64,000 bases of DNA from Pseudomonas abieticivorans. GTDB lineage: Bacteria > Pseudomonadota > Gammaproteobacteria > Pseudomonadales > Pseudomonadaceae. Positions 1 to 8,452 of the stretch are shown here, one piece after another; within the stretch, counting starts at the first letter, position 1; each line of letters opens with the position of its first letter. The DNA is taken from NCBI RefSeq assembly GCF_023509015.1, contig NZ_CP094975.1, positions 7,501 to 71,500 of the forward strand, read 5' to 3'. The notes below the pieces were generated by a model. The model did no database searches. It was given only the letters and a program-made list of their open reading frames with translations, and had not been told where the DNA came from. Made by a program: the position numbers and the translations under genes.

Positions 1-1787
1 TGCAACCACGCCAACGCCGCGCCGTCCACCAGCGGGCTGACCCGGCGATTGACTTCAGCGTGGTAGCCATTGAGCCAGTCGCGCTCCTCGGCCGTCAGCT
101 TCTCCAGCACCAGGCAGCGGGTGTCGATGGGGCACAGGGTCAGGGTTTCGAACGCCAGGAACTCGCCAAACTCACTGCTCCCCGCCTCTGTGTTCAGTAC
201 CAGGTTTTCGATCCGCACGCCCCAGCGGCCCGGCCGGTAGGTGCCGGGTTCGATCGAGGTAATCATGCCGGCCTGCATCGCCGTGTGCGGTGCAGGGGCG
301 GCCTGATAGGCGATCACCTGCGGCCCCTCGTGCACGTTCATGAAATAGCCGACGCCGTGCCCGGTGCCATGCCCATAGTCGACGTTGTCGGCCCAGATCG
401 GCGCCCGGGCGATGGCATCGAGCAGGGGTGAGAGGATGCCTTTGGGGAAGCGCGCCCGCGACAAAGCAATCATGCCCTTGAGCACCCGGGTGCAATCGAG
501 CTTTTGCTCCAGGGTCGGCGTACCCACCGGCACCATGCGGGTGATGTCGGTGGTACCGCCCAGGTATTGGCCACCCGAGTCGATCAGCAGCAGGCCATCG
601 CCTTCGATCTGCGCATGGGACTCCTCGGTCGCCCGGTAGTGCGGCATCGCCCCGTTGCCGTTGAAGCCGGCAATGGTCGCAAAGCTCAGTGACACAAAGT
701 TCTGCCGACGTGCCCGCGCCGCGCTCAAGTGCACGTCGACATCCACCTCGCTGACCGGCGCCACACCTAGCCTTGATTCAAGCCAGGCGAAGAATTCGCA
801 CAGCGCCGCGCCATCCTGCTCCATCGCCTGGCGAATGTGCGCCGCGTCAGCCTCGCTTTTACGCGACTTGGCGAACGTGCTGGGGTTCATGCCTTCCACT
901 CGCGTGACCTGGCCGCCCACCTGGTCAAGCAGGCCACAGGTGACCTTGGCCGGATCGATCAGCAAGCGGGCCGTCGCGGGCACTTCGCCAAGGGCGGCGC
1001 CCGCCTCCTGGTAATCGCGCACCGTGACGCCATCGCTTGCCAGTTGCGCACGAAGGGTGGCATCGATTTTTTCCGGGGCGACGAACAGCAGCGCCTGGTC
1101 CTGGCTGATCAGCGCGAACGCAAGGAACACCGGGTTGTAGGACACGTCGCTGCCGCGCAGGTTGAACAACCAGGCGATGTCATCCAGCGTGGCGATGAAA
1201 TGCCAGTCGGCGGCGCGCGCCTGCATCGCCTGGCGCACGTGGGCCAGCTTGTCGGCACGGCTTTGCGTGGCATAGGGCGCGGAATGGGCATACACCGGGT
1301 TGCCGGGCAACGACGGGCGATCGGCCCAGATCTGCCCCAGCAAGTCTTCCTGGGTGCGCAGCTCGATGTCACGCACCTGCAGCTTTTCTTTCAAGGTACG
1401 GGCCGAGGCCACCGCCATCACCGCGCCATCCACCGCCACCACGCCGCCTTGCGCCACCTCGTCGGCCAACCACTCCAAAGGCCCCGGGCGCCCGGGTTGC
1501 AGCTTCATCAGTTGGATGCCGCTGCCAGCCAGCTCCTTGTCGGCCTGTTCCCAGTAGCGGCTATCGGCCCACAGGCCGGCGAAATCGGCAGTCACCACCA
1601 GGGTGCCGACCGAGCCATGGAAGCCCGACAACCATTGGCGGCCCTGCCAGTAGCCCGGCAGGTACTCGGACAGGTGCGGGTCGGCCGATGGCACCAGCAG
1701 CGCGTCCACGCCTTGGCGTTGCAGCACTTCACGGATCTGCGCCAGGCGGCCGGCAACCGGCGCCTCAATGCTAGCCTGCGTATTCAT
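1..1787 (-). CDS. Xaa-Pro aminopeptidase (M24 family), 3' end outside window
   Basis: Cytosolic metallopeptidase that removes an N-terminal residue preceding proline. The reading frame runs off the window start after 595 codons, close to the roughly 600 residues usual for the long aminopeptidase P subfamily, so only a few C-terminal residues are missing. Two creatinase-like N-terminal domains are followed by the pita-bread catalytic domain. Metal-ligand motifs are visible: LIDSGGQYLGGTTDITR (two Asp), YGHGTGHGVG (His) and TSIEPG (Glu). The start is ATG at 1787 with AGGAGAG about six bases upstream. It is transcribed away from the DUF3182 gene. The family call is firm; the exact substrate range is not. 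Confidence 0.92.
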   Translation of the reverse strand, partial: MNTQASIEAPVAGRLAQIREVLQRQGVDALLVPSADPHLSEYLPGYWQGRQWLSGFHGSVGTLVVTADFAGLWADSRYWEQADKELAGSGIQLMKLQPGRPGPLEWLADEVAQGGVVAVDGAVMAVASARTLKEKLQVRDIELRTQEDLLGQIWADRPSLPGNPVYAHSAPYATQSRADKLAHVRQAMQARAADWHFIATLDDIAWLFNLRGSDVSYNPVFLAFALISQDQALLFVAPEKIDATLRAQLASDGVTVRDYQEAGAALGEVPATARLLIDPAKVTCGLLDQVGGQVTRVEGMNPSTFAKSRKSEADAAHIRQAMEQDGAALCEFFAWLESRLGVAPVSEVDVDVHLSAARARRQNFVSLSFATIAGFNGNGAMPHYRATEESHAQIEGDGLLLIDSGGQYLGGTTDITRMVPVGTPTLEQKLDCTRVLKGMIALSRARFPKGILSPLLDAIARAPIWADNVDYGHGTGHGVGYFMNVHEGPQVIAYQAAPAPHTAMQAGMITSIEPGTYRPGRWGVRIENLVLNTEAGSSEFGEFLAFETLTLCPIDTRCLVLEKLTAEERDWLNGYHAEVNRRVSPLVDGAALAWL

Positions 1788-1976
1788 GTTCTCTCCTGCT
1801 ACCACGGTCATCTTCGTTATAGGGTCAGATAATGGAGCAGTGCCGCGACCTGGGCAACCGTCACCCACCCCATTGATCAGCGGGGCTGAACTATTGCGGG
1901 CACGAGCGATTCATAAAAGCAGACACATGGCGTTTGATGACATCTGCTTTCTCAAGCGAGCGTAGGGAGTTTCCTA

Positions 1977-3077
1977 ATGTCCATCACACCACGCAAAGCC
2001 GGCGTCGTCTTGCTGGGCGAATCCAAGCCCACCCCCGACCACGAACTGGCCGTTCAGCGGAACCTGGCGCAGCGCATCGCAACCCTGCTGGGCACACGCT
2101 TTCTGGACGATGATGGCGAAGGCGAGGCCAACCTGTATTACCTGCCCAGCCAAACACTGATTGCCGACCCGCGTTACGCGGCCATGGGGATACGCCACGA
2201 AAGCGACTTTTTCGGCGGGCTGGTCAGCCAGCCATTCATGGCCACCAAGGCTATTTCCCATGCCTTGTTCCCGCAAGCCAGTGCGCCGCAAGGCTGGAAC
2301 GACGATTTTGCGCGCCAGGCCGGCGATGCCTTGCTGGGCGGCTTTACCGTGTTCAACCTCGCCGATGCCCAGGCCGCCGCCACCCACTTGCTAAAACAGG
2401 CGCCGTTACGGCTCAAGCCGGTGCGTGCCACCGCCGGCCGAGGCCAAACCATCATTCGCGATCGCGACGAACTGGACCTGGTGCTCAGCCACATGGATGA
2501 GCAAGAGATACTGACCTGGGGCCTGGTGCTGGAAGAGAACCTGACCGAGGTCAGTACCTATAGCGTCGGCCAAGTGTGCGTGGCTGGCATCGTGGCCAGC
2601 TATCACGGTACCCAACAATTGACCGAGGACCACAGTGGCGCCCTGGTTTACGGCGGATCAGACCTGGTAGTGGTGCGGGGCGACTATGCTCAATTGCTAC
2701 AACTGGAACTGGACGACGCCACGCGCCTGGCCGTCGAACAAGCACAACGCTACGAACACGCCGCACAAGCCTGCTTCCCGGGGTTCATCGCTTCGCGGCG
2801 CAACTACGACATTGCTCGCGGCCGCAATCACCTGGGCCAGTTGCGCAGCGGCGTGCTCGAACAATCCTGGCGCGTGGGCGGCGCCAGCAGCGCCGAAGTG
2901 CTGGCCCTGGAAGCCTTTGCCGCCAACCCGGCGCTGACCTGCGTGCGCGCCTCCACCCATGAAGTGTTCGGTGACGTGCAGGTACCTGCCGATGCCACGC
3001 TGTTTTACCAAGGGGACGATCGTGAAGTCGGAAGCATCAGCAAATTCGCACGGATCCGCGCCTATGAGCATTCGTAG
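1977..3077 (+). CDS. DUF3182 family protein, ATP-grasp-like
   Basis: A 366-residue protein I recognise as the Pseudomonas DUF3182 family, which has an ATP-grasp-like layout. The stretch RATAGRGQTIIRD (about residues 146-158) looks like a nucleotide-binding strand-loop, and the TWGLVLEENL segment like the following ATP-grasp strand. There is no signal peptide or membrane span, so it should be cytosolic. The last 14 bases overlap the next gene, an alpha/beta hydrolase, so the two are probably translated as a coupled pair. The true ligase substrate is unknown. The family call is from memory; a function beyond ATP-dependent carboxylate chemistry would be a guess. Confidence 0.75.
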   Translation: MSITPRKAGVVLLGESKPTPDHELAVQRNLAQRIATLLGTRFLDDDGEGEANLYYLPSQTLIADPRYAAMGIRHESDFFGGLVSQPFMATKAISHALFPQASAPQGWNDDFARQAGDALLGGFTVFNLADAQAAATHLLKQAPLRLKPVRATAGRGQTIIRDRDELDLVLSHMDEQEILTWGLVLEENLTEVSTYSVGQVCVAGIVASYHGTQQLTEDHSGALVYGGSDLVVVRGDYAQLLQLELDDATRLAVEQAQRYEHAAQACFPGFIASRRNYDIARGRNHLGQLRSGVLEQSWRVGGASSAEVLALEAFAANPALTCVRASTHEVFGDVQVPADATLFYQGDDREVGSISKFARIRAYEHS

Positions 3078-3834
3078 TGAACCCCTGGACATCAAGGTGG
3101 ATGGCGAAACCATCGCCGGCACCTTGCTCAGCCCCAGCGCCAAAGTGCCGGGCATCCTTTTCGTGCATGGCTGGGGCGGCAGCCAGCAACGCGACCTGGC
3201 GCGCGCCAAGAACATCACGGGGCTGGGGTGTGTGTGCCTGACATTCGATTTGCGTGGCCACGAAAAAACCGCCAGCCAGCGGCAAAGCGTGACCCGCGAA
3301 CAGAACCTGGCAGACCTGCTGGCCGCTTACGACGAACTGGTCAGTCACCCGGCCGTCGACACCTCGGCCATTTGCGTGATCGGCAGCAGTTACGGCGGTT
3401 ACCTGGCGACGATCTTGTCCAGCCTGCGCCCGGTGCGCTGGCTGGCACTGCGGGTGCCTGCGCTGTATTGGGACAATGAATGGACCGTACCCAAGTACGC
3501 GCTCAATCGCACGGAACTGGCCAGTTATCGCTTGGAACACCTGGGCCCTGGCGACAACCGGGCGTTGGGCGCGTGTGCAACATTTGAGGGGGATGTGCTG
3601 TTGGTGGAGTCCGAGCACGACGACTACGTGCCCCACACGACCTTGATGAGTTACCGCTCGGCCTTCGTCAATGCGCACTCATTGACCCACCGCCTGGTCG
3701 ACGGCGCCGATCATGCGCTGTCCACCGATGCCAATCAAAAAGCCTACAGCGCAATGCTCAGTGCCTGGGTCAGCGAGATGGTGATTGGCGCACGGCTGGA
3801 GAAGTATCCGCACCACTCACCCTGGTATTCCTGA
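3064..3834 (+). CDS. alpha/beta hydrolase
   Basis: A 256-residue serine hydrolase fold. The nucleophile elbow is GSSYGG, preceded by the oxyanion-type HGWGGSQ motif. The acid is probably in ESEHDDYVP and the catalytic histidine in DGADHALS. No signal peptide is present. ATG 3064 is preferred over an upstream in-frame start because it lies just before the stop of the DUF3182 gene (14-base overlap), and the protein then begins directly with the first beta strand. It is probably co-expressed with that gene. The substrate (ester, thioester or peptide) cannot be read from the sequence. Confidence 0.85.
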   Translation: MSIRSEPLDIKVDGETIAGTLLSPSAKVPGILFVHGWGGSQQRDLARAKNITGLGCVCLTFDLRGHEKTASQRQSVTREQNLADLLAAYDELVSHPAVDTSAICVIGSSYGGYLATILSSLRPVRWLALRVPALYWDNEWTVPKYALNRTELASYRLEHLGPGDNRALGACATFEGDVLLVESEHDDYVPHTTLMSYRSAFVNAHSLTHRLVDGADHALSTDANQKAYSAMLSAWVSEMVIGARLEKYPHHSPWYS

Positions 3835-3837
3835 ACC

Positions 3838-4101
3838 TCAACCTTGCCGGCCGTGCTGCAACGCACCGCGGTCGGCACTGACCTCGCCCATCCCTTCGTA
3901 GCCGAAGCTGGCCGGTTGCTCGCGTTCGATGCGCGCTCGCTGCTGCTGGTAATCATCAAACGACAAACTGCGACGGCTCAATTGCTCCAGCGCCAGCTCG
4001 CGCGTTTCGGCCGCGCTGTAACCGCGCTCTTCGGGGTGGTTAGCGCAACCGCCGAGGATGGCCAATGCGATCAACAGTGATGATGCGAGCAAGCGATTCA
4101 T
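3838..4101 (-). CDS. small hypothetical lipoprotein
   Basis: An 87-residue protein with a clear lipoprotein signal: MNRLLASSLLIALAILGGC, lipobox LGGC, then Asn after the cysteine, which does not signal inner-membrane retention, so outer-membrane anchoring is likely. The mature part is short, hydrophilic and rich in Glu, Arg and Gln (RELALEQLSRRSLSFDDYQQQR), probably helical. It is convergent with the alpha/beta hydrolase, with only three bases between the stops. No function recognised. Confidence 0.75.
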   Translation of the reverse strand: MNRLLASSLLIALAILGGCANHPEERGYSAAETRELALEQLSRRSLSFDDYQQQRARIEREQPASFGYEGMGEVSADRGALQHGRQG

Positions 4102-4330
4102 AAGTGCCTCCAGTTCCCGGCGGGTCTGTCGTGTGGGTATGGAGCAAGGTTACGGGCTGGGGCCGGCGCTTAAAAATCATCCGTCTCGATAGTGGCTATT
4201 GGTTTTTCGTTGCCGCTCGACCAACCACTTCGCGTCTTATTCACTAATAGAATATAAATATCAATCAATGATCTTTTGAGGAATAAAAAAACCTGCCTAT
4301 AAAGGGTCCACGGCCAAACACTGCCTGCCG

Positions 4331-4343
4331 GGCAACTGTTGCC
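4331..4343. promoter_or_regulatory. perfect palindrome, candidate enhancer/operator of the sfn unit
   Basis: GGCAACTGTTGCC is a perfect 6-1-6 inverted repeat about 100 bases upstream of the -24 element at 4439. That is the usual distance for an activator of a sigma-54 promoter. A related half-site, GCAACTGTTAA, recurs at about 4476-4486. Whether SfnR, CysB or another factor binds here is not shown. Confidence 0.4.
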
Positions 4344-4438
4344 TCACCCACACCCCTTCAACAAAAGCACTGCCAGGGCACACCCTTCAAAAACCACCAA
4401 TACGGCTGCAAGCCACGCCGTTCAAGGGCTGCGGCATT

Positions 4439-4454
4439 TGGTACGGTGATTGCT
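4439..4454 (+). promoter_or_regulatory. sigma-54 (-24/-12) promoter of sfnC-sfnR
   Basis: TGGTACGGTGATTGCT matches the TGGCACG-N4-TTGCW consensus at all but one fixed position, with correct GG-to-GC spacing. Transcription would start near 4465, about 30 bases before the leader ORF at 4497. The gene at the end of this operon encodes a sigma-54 activator, which fits autoregulation. The remaining part of the 4102-4496 gap is AT-rich with no other gene seen. Confidence 0.75.
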
Positions 4455-4496
4455 CTAACCACAGGTGTCCGTAGCGCAACTGTTAAGGAATTGACC

Positions 4497-4556
4497 ATGA
4501 CCCGTGCCCTGCAAGTCGTTGCCCTGTCGCGCCTGATGATGAGGGTTTGCCTGTGA
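4497..4556 (+). CDS. 19-residue putative leader peptide of the sfn operon
   Basis: ORF reading MTRALQVVALSRLMMRVCL, with a strong Shine-Dalgarno TAAGGAA at 4484-4490, six bases before the ATG. Its TGA at 4554-4556 overlaps the GTG start of sfnC (4553), giving a GTGA coupling junction. The Arg-Val-Cys ending just before the stop resembles in layout the cysteine-responsive leader ORFs described upstream of sulfur genes in mycobacteria. It lies between a sigma-54 promoter and a sulfur-starvation flavoprotein gene. Translation is strongly suggested by the ribosome site; a regulatory role is inference. Confidence 0.55.
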   Translation: MTRALQVVALSRLMMRVCL

Positions 4557-5740
4557 GTGCGCACCCGTTGCACCTGCCCGCCCAGCCGCGCGAGATCGCC
4601 CGGCAATTGGCCGCCGATTTTGCCGAAACCGCCGTGGAGCGCGACGAACGCGGCGGCACTCCCAAAGCTGAACGTGACGCCTTGCGCCGCAGCGGGCTGC
4701 TGGCCATGAGCATCCCCCGCGAATACGGCGGCCTGGGCGCCACCTGGTCCGACACCCTGGAAGTGGTTCGCGAGTTCGCCAAGGTCGATAGCTCCATCGC
4801 CCACGTGTTTGGCTTCCACCACCTGATGCTGGCCACGGTGCGCTTGTTCGCCCGCGCCGACCAGTGGCAGCCGTGGTTCGAACAGACCGCGCGCAAGCAG
4901 TGGTTCTGGGGCAACGCCTTGAACCCGCTGGACACCCGCACCGTGGTCCGCGGCGCCGGTGGCTGGCGCGAGTTTTCCGGGCAAAAGAGTTTCTGCTCGG
5001 GGGCCAGCGATTCGCAAATGCTGATTGCCTCGGCGGTGGATGAAAGCGCCGGCGGCAAGTTACTGATCGCCGCCATCCCCAGCGGTCGCAGCGGCATCAC
5101 CTTGCATGACGACTGGCACAACATCGGCCAGCGGCAAACCGATAGCGGCAGCGCCACCTTCGAGCGGGTGCGGGTCGAAGAGTCCGAGCTGCTGCTGGAC
5201 CCCGGCCCCCTGAGCACACCGTTCGCCTGCCTGCGCCCGCTGATCGCGCAGTTGACGTTCACCCACATGTTCCTGGGCATCAGCGAAGGCGCCTTTGCCG
5301 AGGCCCGCCAATACACCGCCCGGGAAACCCGCCCGTGGTTCAAGTCCAGCAGCCAGCAAGCCAGCCAGGACCCGTACATCCTGCGTCACTACGGGGAATT
5401 CTGGGTCGCGTTGGAAGGCGTGCGGCTGTTGGTCGAGCGGGCCACCACCCTGCTTGACCAGGCCTGGGCCAAGGGGCCGGCGCTCAGCAGTGACGAACGC
5501 GGCCACCTGGCCGTGGCCATCGCCACCGCCAAGGTCGCCGCCAGCCGCACCGGCCTTGACCTGTGTACCCGGTTGTTCGAGGTCACCGGTGCGCGTGCCA
5601 CCCACGCCTCGCTGCGCCTGGACCGCTACTGGCGCAACCTGCGCACGCAAACCCTGCACGACCCGCTGGACTACAAACTCCACGAGCTCGGCGACTGGGC
5701 CTTGAACCGGACGCTACCCATCCCGACCTTTTATTCCTAG
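4553..5740 (+). CDS. sfnC: SfnC/SfnB-like acyl-CoA dehydrogenase-family flavoprotein (DszC-like)
   Basis: A 395-residue flavoprotein of the acyl-CoA dehydrogenase fold. It belongs to the DszC/SfnB/SfnC branch that acts in organosulfur assimilation rather than fatty acid oxidation. The C-terminal stretch with YWRNLRTQTLHDP and the IPREYGGLG motif are typical of this branch. GTG 4553 is chosen because GAGGG (4541-4545) lies seven bases upstream and the start overlaps the stop of the leader ORF; TTG 4547 is possible but poorly spaced. The next gene is sfnR, nine bases on. Likely role: reduced-flavin-dependent step in using sulfones or sulfonates as sulfur source. The choice between SfnB and SfnC paralogues is uncertain. 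Confidence 0.75.
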   Translation: MSAHPLHLPAQPREIARQLAADFAETAVERDERGGTPKAERDALRRSGLLAMSIPREYGGLGATWSDTLEVVREFAKVDSSIAHVFGFHHLMLATVRLFARADQWQPWFEQTARKQWFWGNALNPLDTRTVVRGAGGWREFSGQKSFCSGASDSQMLIASAVDESAGGKLLIAAIPSGRSGITLHDDWHNIGQRQTDSGSATFERVRVEESELLLDPGPLSTPFACLRPLIAQLTFTHMFLGISEGAFAEARQYTARETRPWFKSSSQQASQDPYILRHYGEFWVALEGVRLLVERATTLLDQAWAKGPALSSDERGHLAVAIATAKVAASRTGLDLCTRLFEVTGARATHASLRLDRYWRNLRTQTLHDPLDYKLHELGDWALNRTLPIPTFYS

Positions 5741-5749
5741 AGATGCCCC

Positions 5750-6850
5750 ATGCAGCTACTGACCTTACCGCCCTCGCCGGCCCTGGCCACCTCGATCCGC
5801 GCCACTGCCCAGGTGTTCGAAGACCCCAAGTCGCAGGCCTTGCTGGCGCACGTGCAACAAATCGCGCCCAGCGAAGCCAGCGTGCTGATCATCGGCGAGA
5901 CCGGCACGGGCAAAGAGCTGGTGGCGCGGCACATCCACAACCTCAGTGGGCGGCGCAACAAACCGTTCGTGGCGGTCAACTGCGGCGCCTTCTCTGAATC
6001 GCTGGTGGAGGCGGAGCTGTTCGGTCATGAAAAAGGCGCCTTCACCGGCGCCCTCAGCGCCAAGGCCGGCTGGTTCGAGGAGGCCAACGGCGGCACGCTG
6101 TTCCTGGACGAAATCGGCGACCTGCCGATGCCCATCCAGGTCAAGTTGCTGCGCGTGCTGCAAGAACGCGAAGTGGTACGCCTGGGCTCGCGCAAGAGCA
6201 TCCCGATCGACGTGCGGGTGCTGGCCGCCACCAACGTGCAACTGGAAAAAGCCATCAACGCCGGGCACTTTCGCGAAGACCTGTTCTACCGGCTGGATGT
6301 GGTCAGCCTGGAACTGAGCCCGCTGCGCGAGCGCCCCGGTGACGTGCTGCCCCTTACCCGCCACTTCATCGACAGTTACAGCCAGCGCCTAGGCTATGGG
6401 CCGGTCACCATCAGCCCCCAGGCCGAGCAGAAGCTGCGCGGCTACCATTGGCCGGGCAACATCCGTGAACTGGAAAACGTGATTCACCACACCTTGCTGA
6501 TCTGCCGCGACGGGGTAATCCAGCGCGACGACCTGCGCCTGTCGAACATGCGCATCGAACGCAAGGATGACAGCCCGGATATCGACAACGGCGCCGAGGC
6601 CTTGCTTGACCGTGCGTTCCAGAAACTCTTCGAAGAACAGGCCGGTGCCCTGCATGAAAAAATCGAAGACGCCTTGCTGCGCGCCGCCTATCGCTTCAGC
6701 CATTACAACCAGGTGCACACCGCCAACCTGCTGGGGCTGAGCCGCAACGTGACGCGCACCCGTCTGATCAAGATCGGCGAGTTGGCGGTGAACAAGCGCA
6801 GGCCCGGGGAGACCATTCAGCAGGAGCGGATCTTACAATTGTCGATTTGA
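5750..6850 (+). CDS. sfnR: sigma-54-dependent transcriptional activator SfnR
   Basis: A 366-residue bacterial enhancer-binding protein without an N-terminal sensory domain. It has an AAA+ core with Walker A GETGTGKE, the sigma-54 contact loop GAFTGA, Walker [13 protein letters not shown], an arginine-finger region ([11 protein letters not shown]) and a C-terminal Fis-type helix-turn-helix ([16 protein letters not shown]). Lack of a regulatory domain suggests control by its own expression level, as known for SfnR of P. putida, whose sfn genes serve dimethyl sulfone use under sulfate limitation. It follows sfnC by nine bases and shares its sigma-54 promoter. Its 3' end overlaps the convergent GT39 gene by 18 bases. 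Confidence 0.85.
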   Translation: MQLLTLPPSPALATSIRATAQVFEDPKSQALLAHVQQIAPSEASVLIIGETGTGKELVARHIHNLSGRRNKPFVAVNCGAFSESLVEAELFGHEKGAFTGALSAKAGWFEEANGGTLFLDEIGDLPMPIQVKLLRVLQEREVVRLGSRKSIPIDVRVLAATNVQLEKAINAGHFREDLFYRLDVVSLELSPLRERPGDVLPLTRHFIDSYSQRLGYGPVTISPQAEQKLRGYHWPGNIRELENVIHHTLLICRDGVIQRDDLRLSNMRIERKDDSPDIDNGAEALLDRAFQKLFEEQAGALHEKIEDALLRAAYRFSHYNQVHTANLLGLSRNVTRTRLIKIGELAVNKRRPGETIQQERILQLSI

Positions 6851-8452
6851 AACCTGCGCAATGGCCGAACGACGGTTACTGCTGCAACAGCGTGGCGGAT
6901 GCTCACCGGTACAACCCGCACCGCGCCGTTCGTATAAACGCGCGATGGTGCGGCCCTGCTGGTAGCCCCCGGTTTTCAACCAGTCGCGGGAAAGCTCCGG
7001 GTCGTCGATGTTGAAGTTAGCACCGCCAATCAGCCACAGCCGGCAGGTGCTGGCGGGTAGCAGGCTGAAGCGATCGAGAAAAACGCTGTCGGCGCGCGGG
7101 TACAGCACGCTCGGCGCACCGCTGTCCTTGGGCCGGCCCTTGACCGACGGCGCGGTCAGCAACCAGGGCGTGGCTGGGGTGCGGTTGTAATAGGCCACGC
7201 TGAAATACCAGAACGGCGCGTCGACCACCAGCGCGTCCTGCGCTCGGTAGTGCTGGTTGACGTAGGCGCCCACTTCATCCAGGCGGTTGTCGCCGGCGTC
7301 CACCCCTGGCACCACCTCGCCCACCGTGTACAGGTTGAACAACCCCAAGCCGCTGAGCCACAGGGTCATTGCCAACAGCAAGGCCGCCGCCGGGCGGTGG
7401 GCGCTCAACCCGCGATCGATGGCCACGCCCAGCACCACGGGGAGCATCGAGGCGGCAAAGATCAAATAGCGCGGGTAAAACAATGGGCGCTGCAGGGACA
7501 TCAACAACGCGCCCAACAGGGGCACCAAGGCACAACACACCAGCAATGTGTCGAACTGTCGCTCGCCGCGATCGCGCCACACCAGCGTGCCCAATACCGC
7601 CCACACCACCAACGGCAACAGCCACCAGATCGGCGCCGGCAAACCGCTGCCGGGGCCCAGTATCAGGAACTGCCAGAAAATCCCCGGCAAGGCCTGGGCC
7701 GTGGGCGCCGGCACCCAGTCCAGGTTACCGGCGCCAGCCAGTTGCGCCAGCAGGTGCGGCACCCAGGGCAGAAAGCAGGCCGCGATCGCGGCATTCACCA
7801 GCCACCAGCGCGGGGCAAGCAGGCCGCGGTTGCCCGTGCGCAAGCGGGCCAATGCCAGGTAACTCCAGTGGGCCAACACCGCCAGCGCCGTGAAATAATG
7901 GGTGTAGAAACCCGCACTCATCAACAGCCCGTAAACCACCAACGGCGCGACCCGCGCGGGCGCCCGCAACCAATACACCAACGCCAAGGTCGCGCCCAGC
8001 AACCACACCACCAACAGCGCGTACATGCGCGCCTCCTGGCTGTAGCGCACGGCAATCGGCAGCACCGCCAGCAACAGCCCGGCCAGCCAGGCGGCCCGCG
8101 CCGTGGCCAGCAGGCGCACCAACCATACCGCCAGCAGCACGCTCACGCCCCCCGCCAGCACACTCAAGCTGCGCACCGCCGGCACGCTGTCACCGAACAG
8201 GGCCATCCAGCCGTGCAGCAACAGGTAGTACAAGGGCGGATGAACATCGTGCCCGGCCAGCGCCCATATTTGCCCAAGGGGTAACTGGCCGAGCATCACG
8301 CTGTAGGCTTCGTCATACCACAGCACCGGGCTGCCCAACTGCCAGGCGCGCACGCCCAGGGCCAGTGCCAGCAGCCACCACAGTTGCGGCGCGCGCCACA
8401 GCACACCAACCGGTGCCTGGGCGGCGAGGTGCGTGGGCAGTGACGCGGTCAT
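6833..8452 (-). CDS. GT39/ArnT-like membrane glycosyltransferase
   Basis: A 539-residue integral membrane protein with about ten or more hydrophobic spans. The first periplasmic loop holds WYDEAYS with the Asp-Glu pair typical of lipid-phosphate-sugar-dependent C-type glycosyltransferases. The HPPLYYLLLHGW segment and the SQEARMYALL motif are also family hallmarks. It would move a sugar from a polyprenyl-phosphate carrier onto a periplasmic acceptor (lipid A, O-antigen or protein). ATG 8452 is chosen because it overlaps the stop of the upstream GT2 gene by four bases (ATGA); an upstream extension would run inside that gene. It is the last gene of a GtrA-GT2-GT39 unit. The acceptor is unknown. 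Confidence 0.85.
   Translation of the reverse strand: MTASLPTHLAAQAPVGVLWRAPQLWWLLALALGVRAWQLGSPVLWYDEAYSVMLGQLPLGQIWALAGHDVHPPLYYLLLHGWMALFGDSVPAVRSLSVLAGGVSVLLAVWLVRLLATARAAWLAGLLLAVLPIAVRYSQEARMYALLVVWLLGATLALVYWLRAPARVAPLVVYGLLMSAGFYTHYFTALAVLAHWSYLALARLRTGNRGLLAPRWWLVNAAIAACFLPWVPHLLAQLAGAGNLDWVPAPTAQALPGIFWQFLILGPGSGLPAPIWWLLPLVVWAVLGTLVWRDRGERQFDTLLVCCALVPLLGALLMSLQRPLFYPRYLIFAASMLPVVLGVAIDRGLSAHRPAAALLLAMTLWLSGLGLFNLYTVGEVVPGVDAGDNRLDEVGAYVNQHYRAQDALVVDAPFWYFSVAYYNRTPATPWLLTAPSVKGRPKDSGAPSVLYPRADSVFLDRFSLLPASTCRLWLIGGANFNIDDPELSRDWLKTGGYQQGRTIARLYERRGAGCTGEHPPRCCSSNRRSAIAQVSNRQL

Noticed and set aside
1788..1976. Small ORF across the gap between the aminopeptidase and DUF3182 genes
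   Set aside because: The frame begins inside the aminopeptidase gene on the opposite strand, has no ribosome site and looks non-protein-like.
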